From assembly GCA_963210315.1 (NCBI GenBank), contig OY723241.1, positions 930,001-994,000 of the forward strand: DNA of 64,000 bases, written 5' to 3'. Under the pieces are notes generated by a model. That model saw nothing but the letters and a program-made list of their open reading frames with translations, made no database searches and was not told the DNA's origin. A program made the position numbers and the translations under genes. Below are positions 21,820-30,760 of the stretch, one piece after another (position 1 is the first letter of the stretch; each line of letters opens with the position of its first letter). Source of the DNA: Rhynchopus euleeides. Its lineage: Eukaryota; Euglenozoa; Diplonemea; Diplonemida; Diplonemidae.

Positions 21820-22175
21820 CAAGCCCTCAAGACTCTTGGAGCGGCCTGACTATTTAGTGTCTTTGTCGCAGCAAGGGGGCGATATATACCGCTTTTTTAT
21901 TGATTTCACGTGTCAGTGTTTGACTTTTTCGCAACTTCATTTCTTCCTTTTCTCCCTCTCCAACCCCACCCGTGACACCACCAGGGTTTAGCTAGCCCTG
22001 GTCCGATTATCCCCGGTTCTTCGCTGAAGAGACGCGGCCGGGGGGAGGGGTACGAAGAGTACGCGTCGAAACCGGTGTCACGTCGTGTTGGGGAATCCTT
22101 CGGGAGTGCGATACTGAAGGGGAGGTGCTACTGCCCGTGCAGGGCGACACCGCCTTAAAACTTTATAACCACACA
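21820..22175 (+). repeat. Structured-RNA-bearing repeat unit, copy 2
   Basis: Second copy of the 21021 block, displaced by about 800 bases in the same orientation. Differences are single-base changes and small indels in homopolymer tracts. Confidence 0.85.
21972..22161 (+). ncRNA. Candidate structured RNA, copy 2
   Basis: Same core as 21175-21364, nearly identical in sequence. One change (GCCGTG to GTCGTG after the outer stem) lies outside the main stems. The upstream GGGCGATATATACC box is also present. Confidence 0.55.
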
Positions 22176-23009
22176 CACACACACCACCACCACCTTTCAC
22201 TGGGGTGGGGGTGGGGGAATGAACGCCCTTACTGAGTGTTCGTTGGGGTGGGGTGGGGTGGGGGGGTGGGGGGGGAGAGGGGGGAAAAGGTGGGGGAAGT
22301 TTGTTGGGGTGGTGTGGGGATTTGGTTGTCGAGAGTGAATGGAAAAGCAAGCCCCTCAGGGTGGGGAGGGTGAGGGGCGGCAGTGAGGCGACGCAGAGAA
22401 GCAGAGAAGGGTAAGATGCAGGATGGGGGGGGGGGGGGAGGAGAAGCCACCGTCTTCTTTTTTTTTGTGAGCACTTCGGCAATATTCTTCTGATGCACCC
22501 CTCCGCTTCTTCACCCCCCTCCCCTTGAAAAGGCCGACTTTGCGTCGTTCTCACGGTGGCGGGGGGGGAGGCAGGGGTTGCATGTGGTGCATGCCGCCAG
22601 CGTGTCTCCAGTTGCCTGCTCACCTGCTCCCTCACCCCTGTCTGGAATCGCTGTGTATCAGGGGGGGCGATGCCAACCCATCACCACCAGCACTGCATTG
22701 GTGGGGTATCTTTTCCTTTGGCAGTTGTTGAGAATGCACCGAGCTGCCTACTCTTGACGCGATGTGCACCGCATCTACACAAAGCACACACGCTGCCACA
22801 AGTGGGGCGTTGGCAATCTCGGCATTGAACAGAAGTCTATGAAAGACCACTGCACAGAGGGTGCAGGACACGGTGCCTGGCACCATGCCCTGCACAAAAT
22901 GCGACACAAAACAAAATCAACACACTATCACAGCTGGGTGGTGTAATCTGGAGTCTGCAATCCGTGTTCCCGCTACTCAAAAAAAATTATAGGGGACAAC
23001 AGAGCAGGC
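22176..23009. other. Intergenic, G/C-run rich
   Basis: No gene. GT/CA microsatellite at 22173-22190, long GGGGTGGGG tracts at 22240-22310 and G runs near 22425. One diverged CACCGAG unit lies at 22730-22770. Confidence 0.5.
22730..22770 (+). repeat. CACCGAG...CTCTTGACG dispersed unit, copy 3 (diverged)
   Basis: Reads GAGAATGCACCGAGCTGCC then TACTCTTGACGCGATGTG, matching the core of the other units. Confidence 0.5.
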
Positions 23010-23076
23010 GTGTATCTATTTCACGGAATGAAAATAGGAATTTGGGGAAAAAATATTTTTTTGCACTATTTTTTTG

Positions 23077-23454
23077 CATGGTATGACAAAGATCTTGCAA
23101 GAAATGTTAAGAAATCTCGAAATTTCTTAAGACGTCTTAATGTAATGCCGAAAGGGCTATTTCTTAAAGATTTCTTACTGATTTCTTAAGACGTGTTTCT
23201 TAATGCCTAGCATTTTAATGTCCATCATTCTGAAAAAGATCTTAAAAGATCTTTTTCAGAATGATGGACATTTTTAATGCTGGGAGATATGGAAATAATG
23301 TCCATCATTTCATTAAGAAATCTTAAGAAATCCTGCATTTCTTAAAAATAATGGGGGTCATTAATTTAAGAAATTTAATGCAGCACCTGCATTAAGACGT
23401 CTTAAGAAAGAAGTGAAAAGATCCTTTTCTTATTAAGACCTTTGTCATACCATG
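23077..23454. mobile_element. MITE with perfect 15-bp terminal inverted repeats
   Basis: The termini CATGGTATGACAAAG (23077-23091) and CTTTGTCATACCATG (23440-23454) are perfectly complementary. Flanking TTTTTG (23071-23076 and 23455-23460) is a likely target-site duplication. The matching place in copy 1 of the host element (about 2370-2385) is uninterrupted, giving an empty site. The 378-base body is AT-rich and non-coding. It is packed with palindromes, including 25-base arms with a two-base loop around 23219-23270 and several AAGACGTCTT words. Confidence 0.88.
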
Positions 23455-23839
23455 TTTTTGCACTTTTTTCTTTTGGATTTTATTGTGACCCTACTTGGTA
23501 TTGGCAGAAAAATTTTATGTTCCCGGTCTTGGATGTGCTCAAACATTCAAAAGAACACATTTTCCGGATGAAATGGAACACTATCGACACATGTCACTCA
23601 ACACGGGGGAATGGGGAGGGGAGAGGTTGTGGTGAAACGCACACACCTCGACCTGTGATGAGGTGAGATGTGGCTCTGCAATTACGGCACTACGCGTGCC
23701 GTAAACTCGAATGACCTGCTTTCTCCGTGTTCCATTTCCTCCTTCATTGCATGAGGCTACACAAAAAAATTTTGCACCTGGGGGTGGAGAGGGGGGTCGG
23801 AGGGCGGTGGTGTGAGAGGCTTGCTCTCGAGCTCAAACC

Positions 23840-23902
23840 AACAGATGTTCACTACCGTGGCCTCCGGCGGCTGGGGGGCTCCGCCCCCCAGACCCCCCCA
23901 TG
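23840..23902 (-). repeat. GC-hairpin dispersed unit, copy 3
   Basis: Minus-strand version of the unit at 1975: AACAGATGTTCACTACCGTG followed by the GGGGGGC/GCCCCCC hairpin. It belongs to the inverted element copy. Confidence 0.8.
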
Positions 23903-23976
23903 CGACCTGTGCTATGATTATAGCCGCTATCTGTCAGTTGTGTTGTACTTGAGCGTATGCGACTATGGAGCCAGGC

Positions 23977-24040
23977 CAACAGACGTTCGCTACCGTGGCC
24001 TCCGGCGGCTGGGGGGCTCCGCCCCCCAGACCCCCCTGTG
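23977..24040 (-). repeat. GC-hairpin dispersed unit, copy 4
   Basis: Minus-strand counterpart of the unit at 1817, starting AACAGACGTTCGCTACCGTG. Confidence 0.8.
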
Positions 24041-24648
24041 GCTTGTGCCTGGTCTTGGAGCCAAGTCCTTGCGCGTACGGGGCTGTGGCATATCGGTTCC
24101 AGCACCCTCGGCTGGGCCCGAGCACTGATCTCTAAGAGACGAACCACCTTGCGAATGCGATCGGGTTTGTGGGCTTGCGGCCATGACATCTCGAAAGGGT
24201 CGTCGTGGGCCCGTGATCATGTTTCGGGTTCGACTTGGTGGGCATCCGTGGCGAGGAACCACGTGTATGTGTGCGAGGAAGCAAGGAGATACCACACCAG
24301 GAGCCACACAGCACCAGGTCGACCTGGATCTGGTCGAGCTCAGGGGGAAGGAATCACAGTCACCAAAGTGATGTCACCACCGCCGGCCTCAACCACCAAA
24401 CTGCAACCGCAGAGGTTTCGCTATTCTCACAAGGGAAGGCGCCCTGGGATGCAGCAGTGATTTGTGTGCAGCACCAAGAGGCACTGACCGCCTTGAACAG
24501 AGAGGTAGTGTACAGGTGGCGAGCAGTGGGAGGGCGTGCTGTGTCCTTCCACTTCCCCATCTACCTCCATTCGTTCACCGTTGTTGATAGCGATTTTTTC
24601 GCCATTTTTTCGAATCGTATGCATCGGTCAGGCAGAGTGAATCAAAAT

Positions 24649-24776
24649 CCCTTTTTTTTTTTCGGACGGTACATAGTGAGTTCTGGCAATATTTTTTTTT
24701 CTCGGTCAGCGCAGTGCCTCCAGTCCTGTCTCAGTAGCCACACAGAAAGGGGGACCAAAAAAAATCACAATAACAA
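24649..24776. mobile_element. 128-bp insertion with 10-bp target duplication
   Basis: GAATCAAAAT occurs at 24639-24648 and again at 24777-24786. Copy 1 of the host element has this word once (reverse complement at about 1244-1253) and nothing between. The insert begins with a T run and ends A-rich. It has no coding capacity and no clear terminal repeats. Confidence 0.75.
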
Positions 24777-24944
24777 GAATCAAAATAGCGCAAAAATCAC
24801 ACCAAAATCTGTGTCTGAGGCACAGAAATCGTGCAAAAAATCACCCAAAAAAAGTGCAAAAAAACCAAAATAGGATTTCGAAAATCGGCCAAAATACCCC
24901 CAAAATAGAGCCACACCTGCAACAGAGACACAAAGATGTGAAAT

Positions 24945-24985
24945 CATCAACGCACCGAGGCACCCGCTCTTGATGCGATAGCCCA
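24945..24985 (+). repeat. CACCGAG...CTCTTGATG dispersed unit, copy 4
   Basis: Reads TCAACGCACCGAGGCACCC then GCTCTTGATGCGATAG. Confidence 0.55.
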
Positions 24986-24989
24986 ACCA

Positions 24990-25415
24990 ACGGCAACACA
25001 GAGGGCGGGTGGTGGGTGGGGGGTGGGAGTGGGTGGTAGCCCAGCCCCACTCCCCCTCTCCCTCTCTCCAGACTCCAAAACAAACTGTGCGCTCCCCTCT
25101 TGACTCGGGCGGCCTGCTGCCATTTTTTATTTTGCCTTTGGCGACATGCTGTAAGCCTCCCCCCTCTGCGGAGCGGTGCCAAAGATGAAACAAAAAGATG
25201 CCCCCCACCTCCCCCTCCCCCTCCCACACACTGAGCACGGCAACAGGTCATGTGCCTCCTCAAGCTCCAGTCGGGCAGTTCACAGCGCCCACTGGAGGGG
25301 ATGGTGGGAAGCGGGGCGGGGAAGGGCATCTGGCGGCAAGCCTCGTTTTATCTTCTCTCTTGGGGTGGGGCGGGGCGGGTGTGGGGGATGATGCAGAGAA
25401 AGGTGGTAAGGGCGC
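24990..25415. other. Intergenic
   Basis: No gene recognised. It has GGGTGGTGGG-rich sequence near 25010 and pyrimidine-rich sequence at 25200-25230. Confidence 0.5.
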
Positions 25416-25419
25416 CACA

Positions 25420-25525
25420 GATGTCGGCCACGTACCGCAACAACCCTCCACCAGGGTTTCCCCCCGGCTTCGGCCTACCCAGGCATAGTTAAAGATAGTT
25501 CCCCATCTTTCGGGTCCCAACAAGT
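25420..25525 (-). rRNA. Fragment resembling LSU (28S) rRNA, domain II region
   Basis: The minus strand reads TTGTTGGGACCCGAAAGATG, then AACTATGCCTGG, CGAAGCC, GGAAACCCTGGTGGAGG. This matches the highly conserved eukaryotic LSU stretch with GGACCCGAAAGATGGTGAAC, AACTATGCCTG and CTGGTGGAGG in the same order. A small extra segment duplicates the AACTAT word, and similarity fades beyond about 25420, so this is a fragment and not a working gene. Confidence 0.8.
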
Positions 25526-26011
25526 ATGCTTTACTTCAAATCCCTTTCCAGTAAAATCAGGATTGGGCTGTGCTGCGTCCTCAAGGGTTGTGTGCCAAAG
25601 TGCAGGTGGCGTCTAGGCCTGGGTGAGACAATGCACAGCCTAAGCCTAGGGGACCAGTGGGGGGGGGGGGTGGGGCTGGGGGAGTGACGATGTCGAGGAA
25701 AAGGCGTCAAAAGGAAGAGGGGGGCTTCTGTGCGGATATCACTATCAGTAAAATATGAAGATCGAATCACTGCAGCAAGGCAGTGATGCAGCCGCATGAA
25801 GATAGATATGCACGGCTGGTAGCGTAGCCGAAGTGAAGGAAGAAATGTCATTCTTGGTCTACACCGGCCCCAGCAGCTTGGCCATTACTGGTGCCATGTA
25901 GATGTTGGAGATTTTAACCCGGGGGAGTCCTTTGCAGTGCCCGCGGGGCGTGTGCCCTTCTGGGCTGTACCAAGGGAGAAGTGCAGATGGCTGATTCTTG
26001 TGGGGGCCTGC
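25526..26011. other. Intergenic, 3' flank of sterol desaturase
   Basis: Nothing recognised apart from a G run near 25660. Confidence 0.5.
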
Positions 26012-27253
26012 CTACTCCATCTTCTTCATGTCCTCGATGCGGATGCCGGTGTTCTGTGGTGTGGTGTGGTGTGGTGCGGTGTGGTGTGGTGCGGTGCGGT
26101 GGTGTAGCGGATGGTTATCCCAAGTGGATTGAACTCCGATCACGTGATGGGTGGTGTGTCGCGAGTGCCTCGTTCACGTACAGGGACCCCAGAACAGTTT
26201 ATCTCTGTTGAAATAGTACCACTCAAAAAATGATGATGTCCGTGCCAAAGCTGGTCAAACAAAGTCCCACAGCCTGATGTGTTGGTTGTCTGTTGCCGAA
26301 AGAGCTTCCCCTTATCCTTCCGACACTGGCAGGAGCCCTGCTGTGACGAAGACTTGGGGTTGTGTTCTTTTATGGCAACATGTCTGCTCGTGCATGTGCA
26401 CAAGATAACAAACATTGCCACGAGGTACTGCTCTGCCAAAAAAAAAACACTGGCGACATACCCAGTCATGGGTCTGATTTGCAGGCATGTAGGTCCCGCC
26501 AATGCGGTCCCAGATGGTAGAGTACTGCCCGTAGTTGTACCAGAAGTCGGCGTGGTGCGTGGTGTGGTGGCCCGACGTGCTGATCAGGCCCATCCCACCG
26601 AAGTCTACCTGGTCGTGAATGGTAACCGTCCAGAAGTTGACCAGCACGAACACGATCAAGAACTGAACGTTGTGCACGGGCACCAGGTAAGCATAGAAGT
26701 AGTAGGGGCAGCCCTGCAGGAAGCCGTCCATAGGGTGGAAGGCGTGCGACGAGAAGGGCGTGGTGTACTGGTATGTGTGGTGCAGCTTGTGGATACGCTT
26801 GTACAGCAGGGGGTGGTGCAGCCCACGGTGCACCCAGTAGATGACGAAGTCTGTGAAGGCGAGGATGCCGACAAAGTTCAGCATGTACAGCCCCCACTCT
26901 GTCGCGTCCGTCGGCCACTCGTTGTAAATCTGGCTGTAGCCGCGGTGGCTGAAGAACGCGAAGGGCAGCATCAGGAAGGCCATCTTCCACAGGCTGGTCA
27001 GCGCAATCTCAATCTCGATCCCGACCTGCTTGCCAAGGTCCTTTTTGGCGAGCGAGTCTGGGAAGTACTGATCCTTATTCCGCACGAAGAAGAAGTAGTA
27101 GCTAAATGAGGCAGACGCCAGGTAGAACAGGGTGCCCCCCGCGCTCAGGATGAGGTAGTACACCACTACCTGTGTGCGCCAGTCGTCCTTGTCGACGTAG
27201 TCGGGGAACACTGGCTCTGCCACATCGCAGATGGTATCGTGGATGATGTCCAT
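26012..27253 (-). CDS. Sterol C5-desaturase (fatty-acid hydroxylase superfamily)
   Basis: Introduces the C5(6) double bond in delta-7 sterols, in the ER membrane, using a di-iron centre held by histidines. Exon 1 is 26462-27253 (264 residues, start MDIIHD). A 408-base intron (GTATGT to CACAG) follows, then exon 2 at 26012-26053 adds NTGIRIEDMKKME and the stop, for 277 residues in all. The three histidine boxes are present: HRGLHH (142-147), HKLHH (155-159) with SSHAFHPMDG, and HHTTHH (229-234), followed by the family's NYGQYSTIWDRIGGTY. Hydrophobic segments lie at about 30-58, 84-101, 120-140 and 184-212. The length matches ERG3/SC5D proteins. The gene lies between two LSU rRNA fragments on the same strand. 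Confidence 0.93.
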
Positions 27254-27369
27254 GGTGCTGTCTGGCCTGCGGTGGTGGTGGTGGTGGCAGCAGTTGTGTA
27301 AGGCGGAAGTCCGCCCGAGGCATCCAGTTCGGCTCATTCAATAAGTGCCATCGGTTCGGTTGGCTGAGG

Positions 27370-27530
27370 GTCCCGTACCTTTGAAGGGGACCGAGCGCGA
27401 CTGTAACCGAAGTGAGGGCCGACACAAGTGCCGGTTCAGGCTTGGGCTCTGCCCTGTTCACTCGCCGTTACTAGGAGCATCGCTGTTGCTTTCTTTTCCT
27501 GCGCTGAGTGGTACGCTTAAGTTCAGCAGG
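27370..27530 (-). rRNA. Fragment resembling 5' end of LSU (28S) rRNA
   Basis: The minus strand starts CCTGCTGAACTTAAGCGTAC, then CAGCGCAGGAAAAGAAA and AGTAACGGCGAGTGAACAGG with GAGCCC after it. These words appear in the same order near the 5' end of eukaryotic 28S rRNA (GCTGAATTTAAGCATA, GAGGAAAAGAAAC, AGTAACGGCGAGTGAAC). Similarity fades after about 27420, with GGTACGG-like sequence near 27370. Substitutions at normally invariant positions argue for a pseudogene fragment. Confidence 0.85.
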
Positions 27531-28768
27531 AAATAACGCAAAGCTCACTCTTGAATAATCGTAGTGGGGGTCTTCGCTCCATCGGCCAGAAAAAACCAAA
27601 AAACCCAAAAAAAACCCGTGAAAAGGCCGGGAAAAAAGAGTGTGGGGAGTTGGGTCCAGTTCCACCTGATTTTGCCCTGAGTTTGGCGGAGTTGGGCGGT
27701 GGGAGACCCTTTAAATTGGAACATCCCTATGGGGGGTAGCTTTCTGGTCCAAGGAGAACTGGTGTGGTACCTACCCCTTGAGTCACCCACCAGCACACAT
27801 TGTCAGTGAGGATGACGAGAAAATGGCGGTGTACGCCTGCATAAACATCGCTCCCCTTGAACCTGACTTCACATGTCCTGAGTAGGCAGGGCTGCCTGTC
27901 TTCAGCTCCGGGCATCACCTCACCCAGCTCACCCCCAGTGCTGCTCAACCACGGTGTCCATCAGGAACCACGTCGCTGTGTAGTGCACTCCAGAGGGTTG
28001 CCCCTCTGCACCACCTCATACCGACACACCAAACGCCCTGGTCGGCGCCCTCCCCAAGGCCTGAGGCCCTGCCTGAGAATTGACGGTCCCGGGTCAAAAC
28101 CCGCTCAGGTGCTGCGTCGTCGACACCGTGACTGACCAATATTGTGAGGCGGCTCATTTTTCAGCATTTCTGAGCGAAAATCCCTCAGTACAACACCTCC
28201 CCCCCCGTCTGCAAAGGCAAAACAGGTAGTGTGTGTGTTTGGAGCTAATTTTGACCCGAGTTTGGCGGAGTTGGGCGGCGTTGGGCGGTGGTGTGGGAAA
28301 GGACAAAAGTTGCTGTACAAGACGGCTCTGCGCATGTCGGGCGGGGCTGAACGTGAATCATTTGGATGTCCGAGGGGCTCTCGGAACGAGGAGGGCCACG
28401 AGCCTGAACTACCCGCCAGCAGTGATCTCGTGCCAGGCCTGTAATTTTTTGGGAGGGTGGGCCGCCAGGGGTGGCCCTACCTCGGCCCACTCAGACCACA
28501 AGACAAGGAAACGCAAAGACACCCTGCGGGGGCCTTCGCTACCAGTCACAGCTCGTCACAGCTCGTCAGTCAGTGAGGGGAAGTGGGCCGTGGCTCACTT
28601 TTTCTCACTCAGTCACACCTGGTAGCGAAGGCCCCCTGCAATTTTCAACCAAAAATCGATTTTTGGCTGGGCGAGTAGTTGGTCAAAACCCAGAACAGGC
28701 AGACCTTTCATTCTCATTTTCGGGTTGTGAGTCGTTCCATGTCTTCTTCTTCCTTTTTACCCCCCTGC
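27531..28768. other. Intergenic with dispersed motifs
   Basis: No gene supported. GAGTTTGGCGGAGTTGGGCG occurs at about 27678 and 28258, and a related sequence lies reversed at 50200-50275. GGGGGCCTTCGCTACCAG at 28528-28545 is inverted at 28619-28636. A 45-base stretch ending TTCGGGTTGTGAGTCGTTCC (28693-28738) recurs at about 35371-35417. Confidence 0.5.
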
Positions 28769-28962
28769 GTGGCTCCGCTCAGGACTTGATCACCCTGAGT
28801 TCCAAGGAAGCTGGTTCACGCTGATGATTTCGGCCAGTGGAGGGAGTACGTGAGTACGAACGAAACTGGGGCCACGTAGGGGGTAAGCCTCACGAAGTGT
28901 CGGACGTGAGGGGAGGTGCTTCTGTCGAGAAAGGTTGCGCTAGCCAGACACCGCCTTAAAAC
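28769..28962 (+). ncRNA. Candidate structured RNA, copy 3 (diverged)
   Basis: Homologue of 21175-21364, ending with the same GACACCGCCTTAAAACT. Stems are kept by different bases. The outer stem pairs GTGGCTCC (28769-28776) with GGGGCCAC (28868-28875). CTCAGG (28778-28783) pairs with CCTGAG (28794-28799). CCTCACG (28888-28894) pairs with CGTGAGG (28905-28911). GGAGGTG (28912-28918) with CACCGCC (28949-28955) is unchanged. The GTAC...GTAC element and the CGAAAC single strand before the outer 3' arm are also conserved. The family is unrecognised. Confidence 0.55.
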
Positions 28963-29324
28963 TGGTTTCAACACACACACAGGGTGGGCTATGATCCGCG
29001 CAGGATCACCCCACACAAAAGTGTGTGGTCACCACACACAAACACACAACACCCGACCCTCAATCGCTCCCACCTAAATTCTTCACAGTGAACAAGCAAG
29101 CTTGTTGGGCGAAACACCGGACGGCAAAAAAAAACGAGCAATCGTGGGGTTTATCTGATTGTTCAATCCATTCCACCACCACCCGCCTCCAATTCTTTCA
29201 TCGTTTCTCCGGGAGAATAATCACAATACCAGGCTCTCCCTCCCTCCCTCCCTCCCTCCCCCCCTCTCGTGTGCTGAAGTGTGATATCCCCGTATCGAAG
29301 ACACCCGCACCCCAAGGGGGTCGT
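28963..29324. other. Intergenic
   Basis: No gene. CACACA runs near 28970 and 29035, and a TCCC tandem tract at 29238-29265. Confidence 0.5.
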
Positions 29325-29933
29325 CTACTTAACTACGCAGGGACGTGGCCCGGTAGGCTCCCCTTGCTTGAGGGAGGAGCTGCTCTGGTGGGGTGACACA
29401 GGAGGAGGGGTGGAGGGACGCCCGCAAGCCTGAGGGTGTGCAGGTGACCACACAGGGGCAGAGGAAGAGGCGCCTGAACGGGGCCTTGGGTGGTAGACTG
29501 CTTCAACGGACACGCCGTTGGGAGGGGAGGTAGTAGCAGAGGGCGCGGCCGGGTCAGCGGCGCCCAGGTCAGCGTCAGCGATGGGGATCACGGAATCGAC
29601 CCTCGGCCTCTGGGCAGGCAGTACCGGGGTAGAACCGGTATGCGCCTCGAAGGCGGCGCGCTTCAGCTGCGCCACGGCGGGGATGGACGTCCGGGTGCCG
29701 TCGGGTGAGAGCCTCTCACGAGGCTGCATCAGGTGGCGGTGGGGTGAGCCCGGGGAGCACACGGCGTAGGCCAGCCGCTTCAGCACAGCTGGAGGGGTGG
29801 CGGGCTCGGGGAAAGCGGTACACGGGGTTGCCTCAGGGGAGGGCTGAGGCACAGGCACATGGTGAGGGGTGGCGGAGGGGAGAGCCGCCACATGCGTCAC
29901 ATGCGGCGGTGGGGTGCAGGGGATGGCTTCCAC
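29325..29933 (-). CDS. Hypothetical Pro/Ser/Ala-rich ORF
   Basis: A 202-residue frame of low complexity with no recognised domain. The LKRLAYAVCSPG and QLKRAAFEAHTG stretches look least repetitive. It is not flanked by obvious splice signals. It could be a real hypothetical protein or a chance frame in GC-rich DNA, and the latter is at least as likely. Confidence 0.2.
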   Translation of the reverse strand: MEAIPCTPPPHVTHVAALPSATPHHVPVPQPSPEATPCTAFPEPATPPAVLKRLAYAVCSPGSPHRHLMQPRERLSPDGTRTSIPAVAQLKRAAFEAHTGSTPVLPAQRPRVDSVIPIADADLGAADPAAPSATTSPPNGVSVEAVYHPRPRSGASSSAPVWSPAHPQACGRPSTPPPVSPHQSSSSLKQGEPTGPRPCVVK

Positions 29934-30038
29934 AGGGCTGCAGAGGCAGGCGCGGTCGCCTCTGGGGAGGACGGGGTCGTAGTCACAGGGGGCGTCGGGA
30001 TAGAGGTAACCACACCACGTGGATCTTTAAAAATTAGT

Positions 30039-30088
30039 ATAGACACACACCGAGCACTTGCTCTTGATGTGATCTCCACTGTCACACT
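30039..30088 (+). repeat. CACCGAG...CTCTTGATG dispersed unit, copy 5
   Basis: TATAGACACACACCGAGCAC then TTGCTCTTGATGTGATCTCC. This is nearly the same as 12702-12748, including the following ACTGTCACAC. Confidence 0.65.
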
Positions 30089-30359
30089 CACCCTCCCACC
30101 GCCGTCGAGGTTGATGGGATTCACCGCGCCTGCCGCAATCTCGACGCCCACCTCCCCAGAGCCCAGGTGTCGAGACGTTATTCCCTCCCAGAACCGCATA
30201 CAATTGATTTTTTGAGCTCCGTGCGGATCGGAGTGGGGCCCATCACATGCGTATGTGTTGCAGGGCCAGAGAGCCTGGAGCCCACGGCGGTTACTTCCAC
30301 AATGTTCCCATGAGTTGAGGCCGTACAGCTGTTGTGGGGAGCAACCTCTCTCCGAGCTT

Positions 30360-30760
30360 GAAAAATCATTTGCATGCGACTCCGGAAATGAGCGATTGGC
30401 AGCATCTCTTTTGCGTTGAATCGCTGCCTCCTGAACACAAAAACGAAAGGCCTCATGAGGGTGACGCATGCTGTGACGCCTCCTGAGCCACACATGGTGG
30501 CTCAGAGAAGCAACCGAGAAGGGGTAGTGCTAGAGAAGAAGAAGAACAAGAGGTACAGAGTGTCGCCTCCTATTGCCCAACCAACAGCACTGCAGAATCG
30601 TGGAACCGGGCAGCTCTCAGCGGCAGAGGGCAACGCAACCCTGATGCATCCCTCAACGCAACACGATGCGTAGGCACACCGTTACATGTGATGACTTGCA
30701 GCAGCAAGTATCTCGCGGTCTTCCTTCAGGCTGTCGTCTGCGTACTTGAGTGAGTCCCCA
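30360..30760. repeat. Shared 3' flank of DUF4116 loci, copy 1
   Basis: Begins GCGACTCCGGAAATGAGCGA and matches 59010-59420, including AGAAGCAACCGAGAAGGGGT and the last DUF4116 unit. It shows that the DUF4116 genes at 30-34 kb and 59-61 kb derive from one duplicated or mobile unit that includes non-coding flank. Confidence 0.85.

Larger units (their letters stand above)
23010..24925 (-). repeat. Dispersed element, copy 2 (inverted relative to 1.1-2.4 kb)
   Basis: The reverse complement of this segment matches 1110-2440. It carries insertions absent from copy 1: a MITE at 23077-23454, extra sequence at about 23568-23760 bounded by GAAATGGAACAC (23570-23581) and GTGTTCCATTTC (23727-23738), and a 128-base insertion at 24649-24776. 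The two copies flank a 20-kb interval in inverted orientation. Confidence 0.75.

Noticed and set aside
27254-27337. Upstream start for the sterol desaturase (MSRTGCLG...)
   Set aside because: The extension includes a His run from a GGTGGT microsatellite and is not part of the family; the MDIIHD start gives the normal length.
28076-28090. 18S rRNA match at GAATTGACGG
   Set aside because: Only about ten bases match the universal SSU word; the flanks do not.
28820-28870. Sarcin-ricin loop (LSU rRNA 3' region) in the third structured copy
   Set aside because: CTGATGA followed by GAGTACG resembles the LSU order, but spacing and surrounding sequence do not fit, and the near-identical copies at 21-22 kb fit worse.
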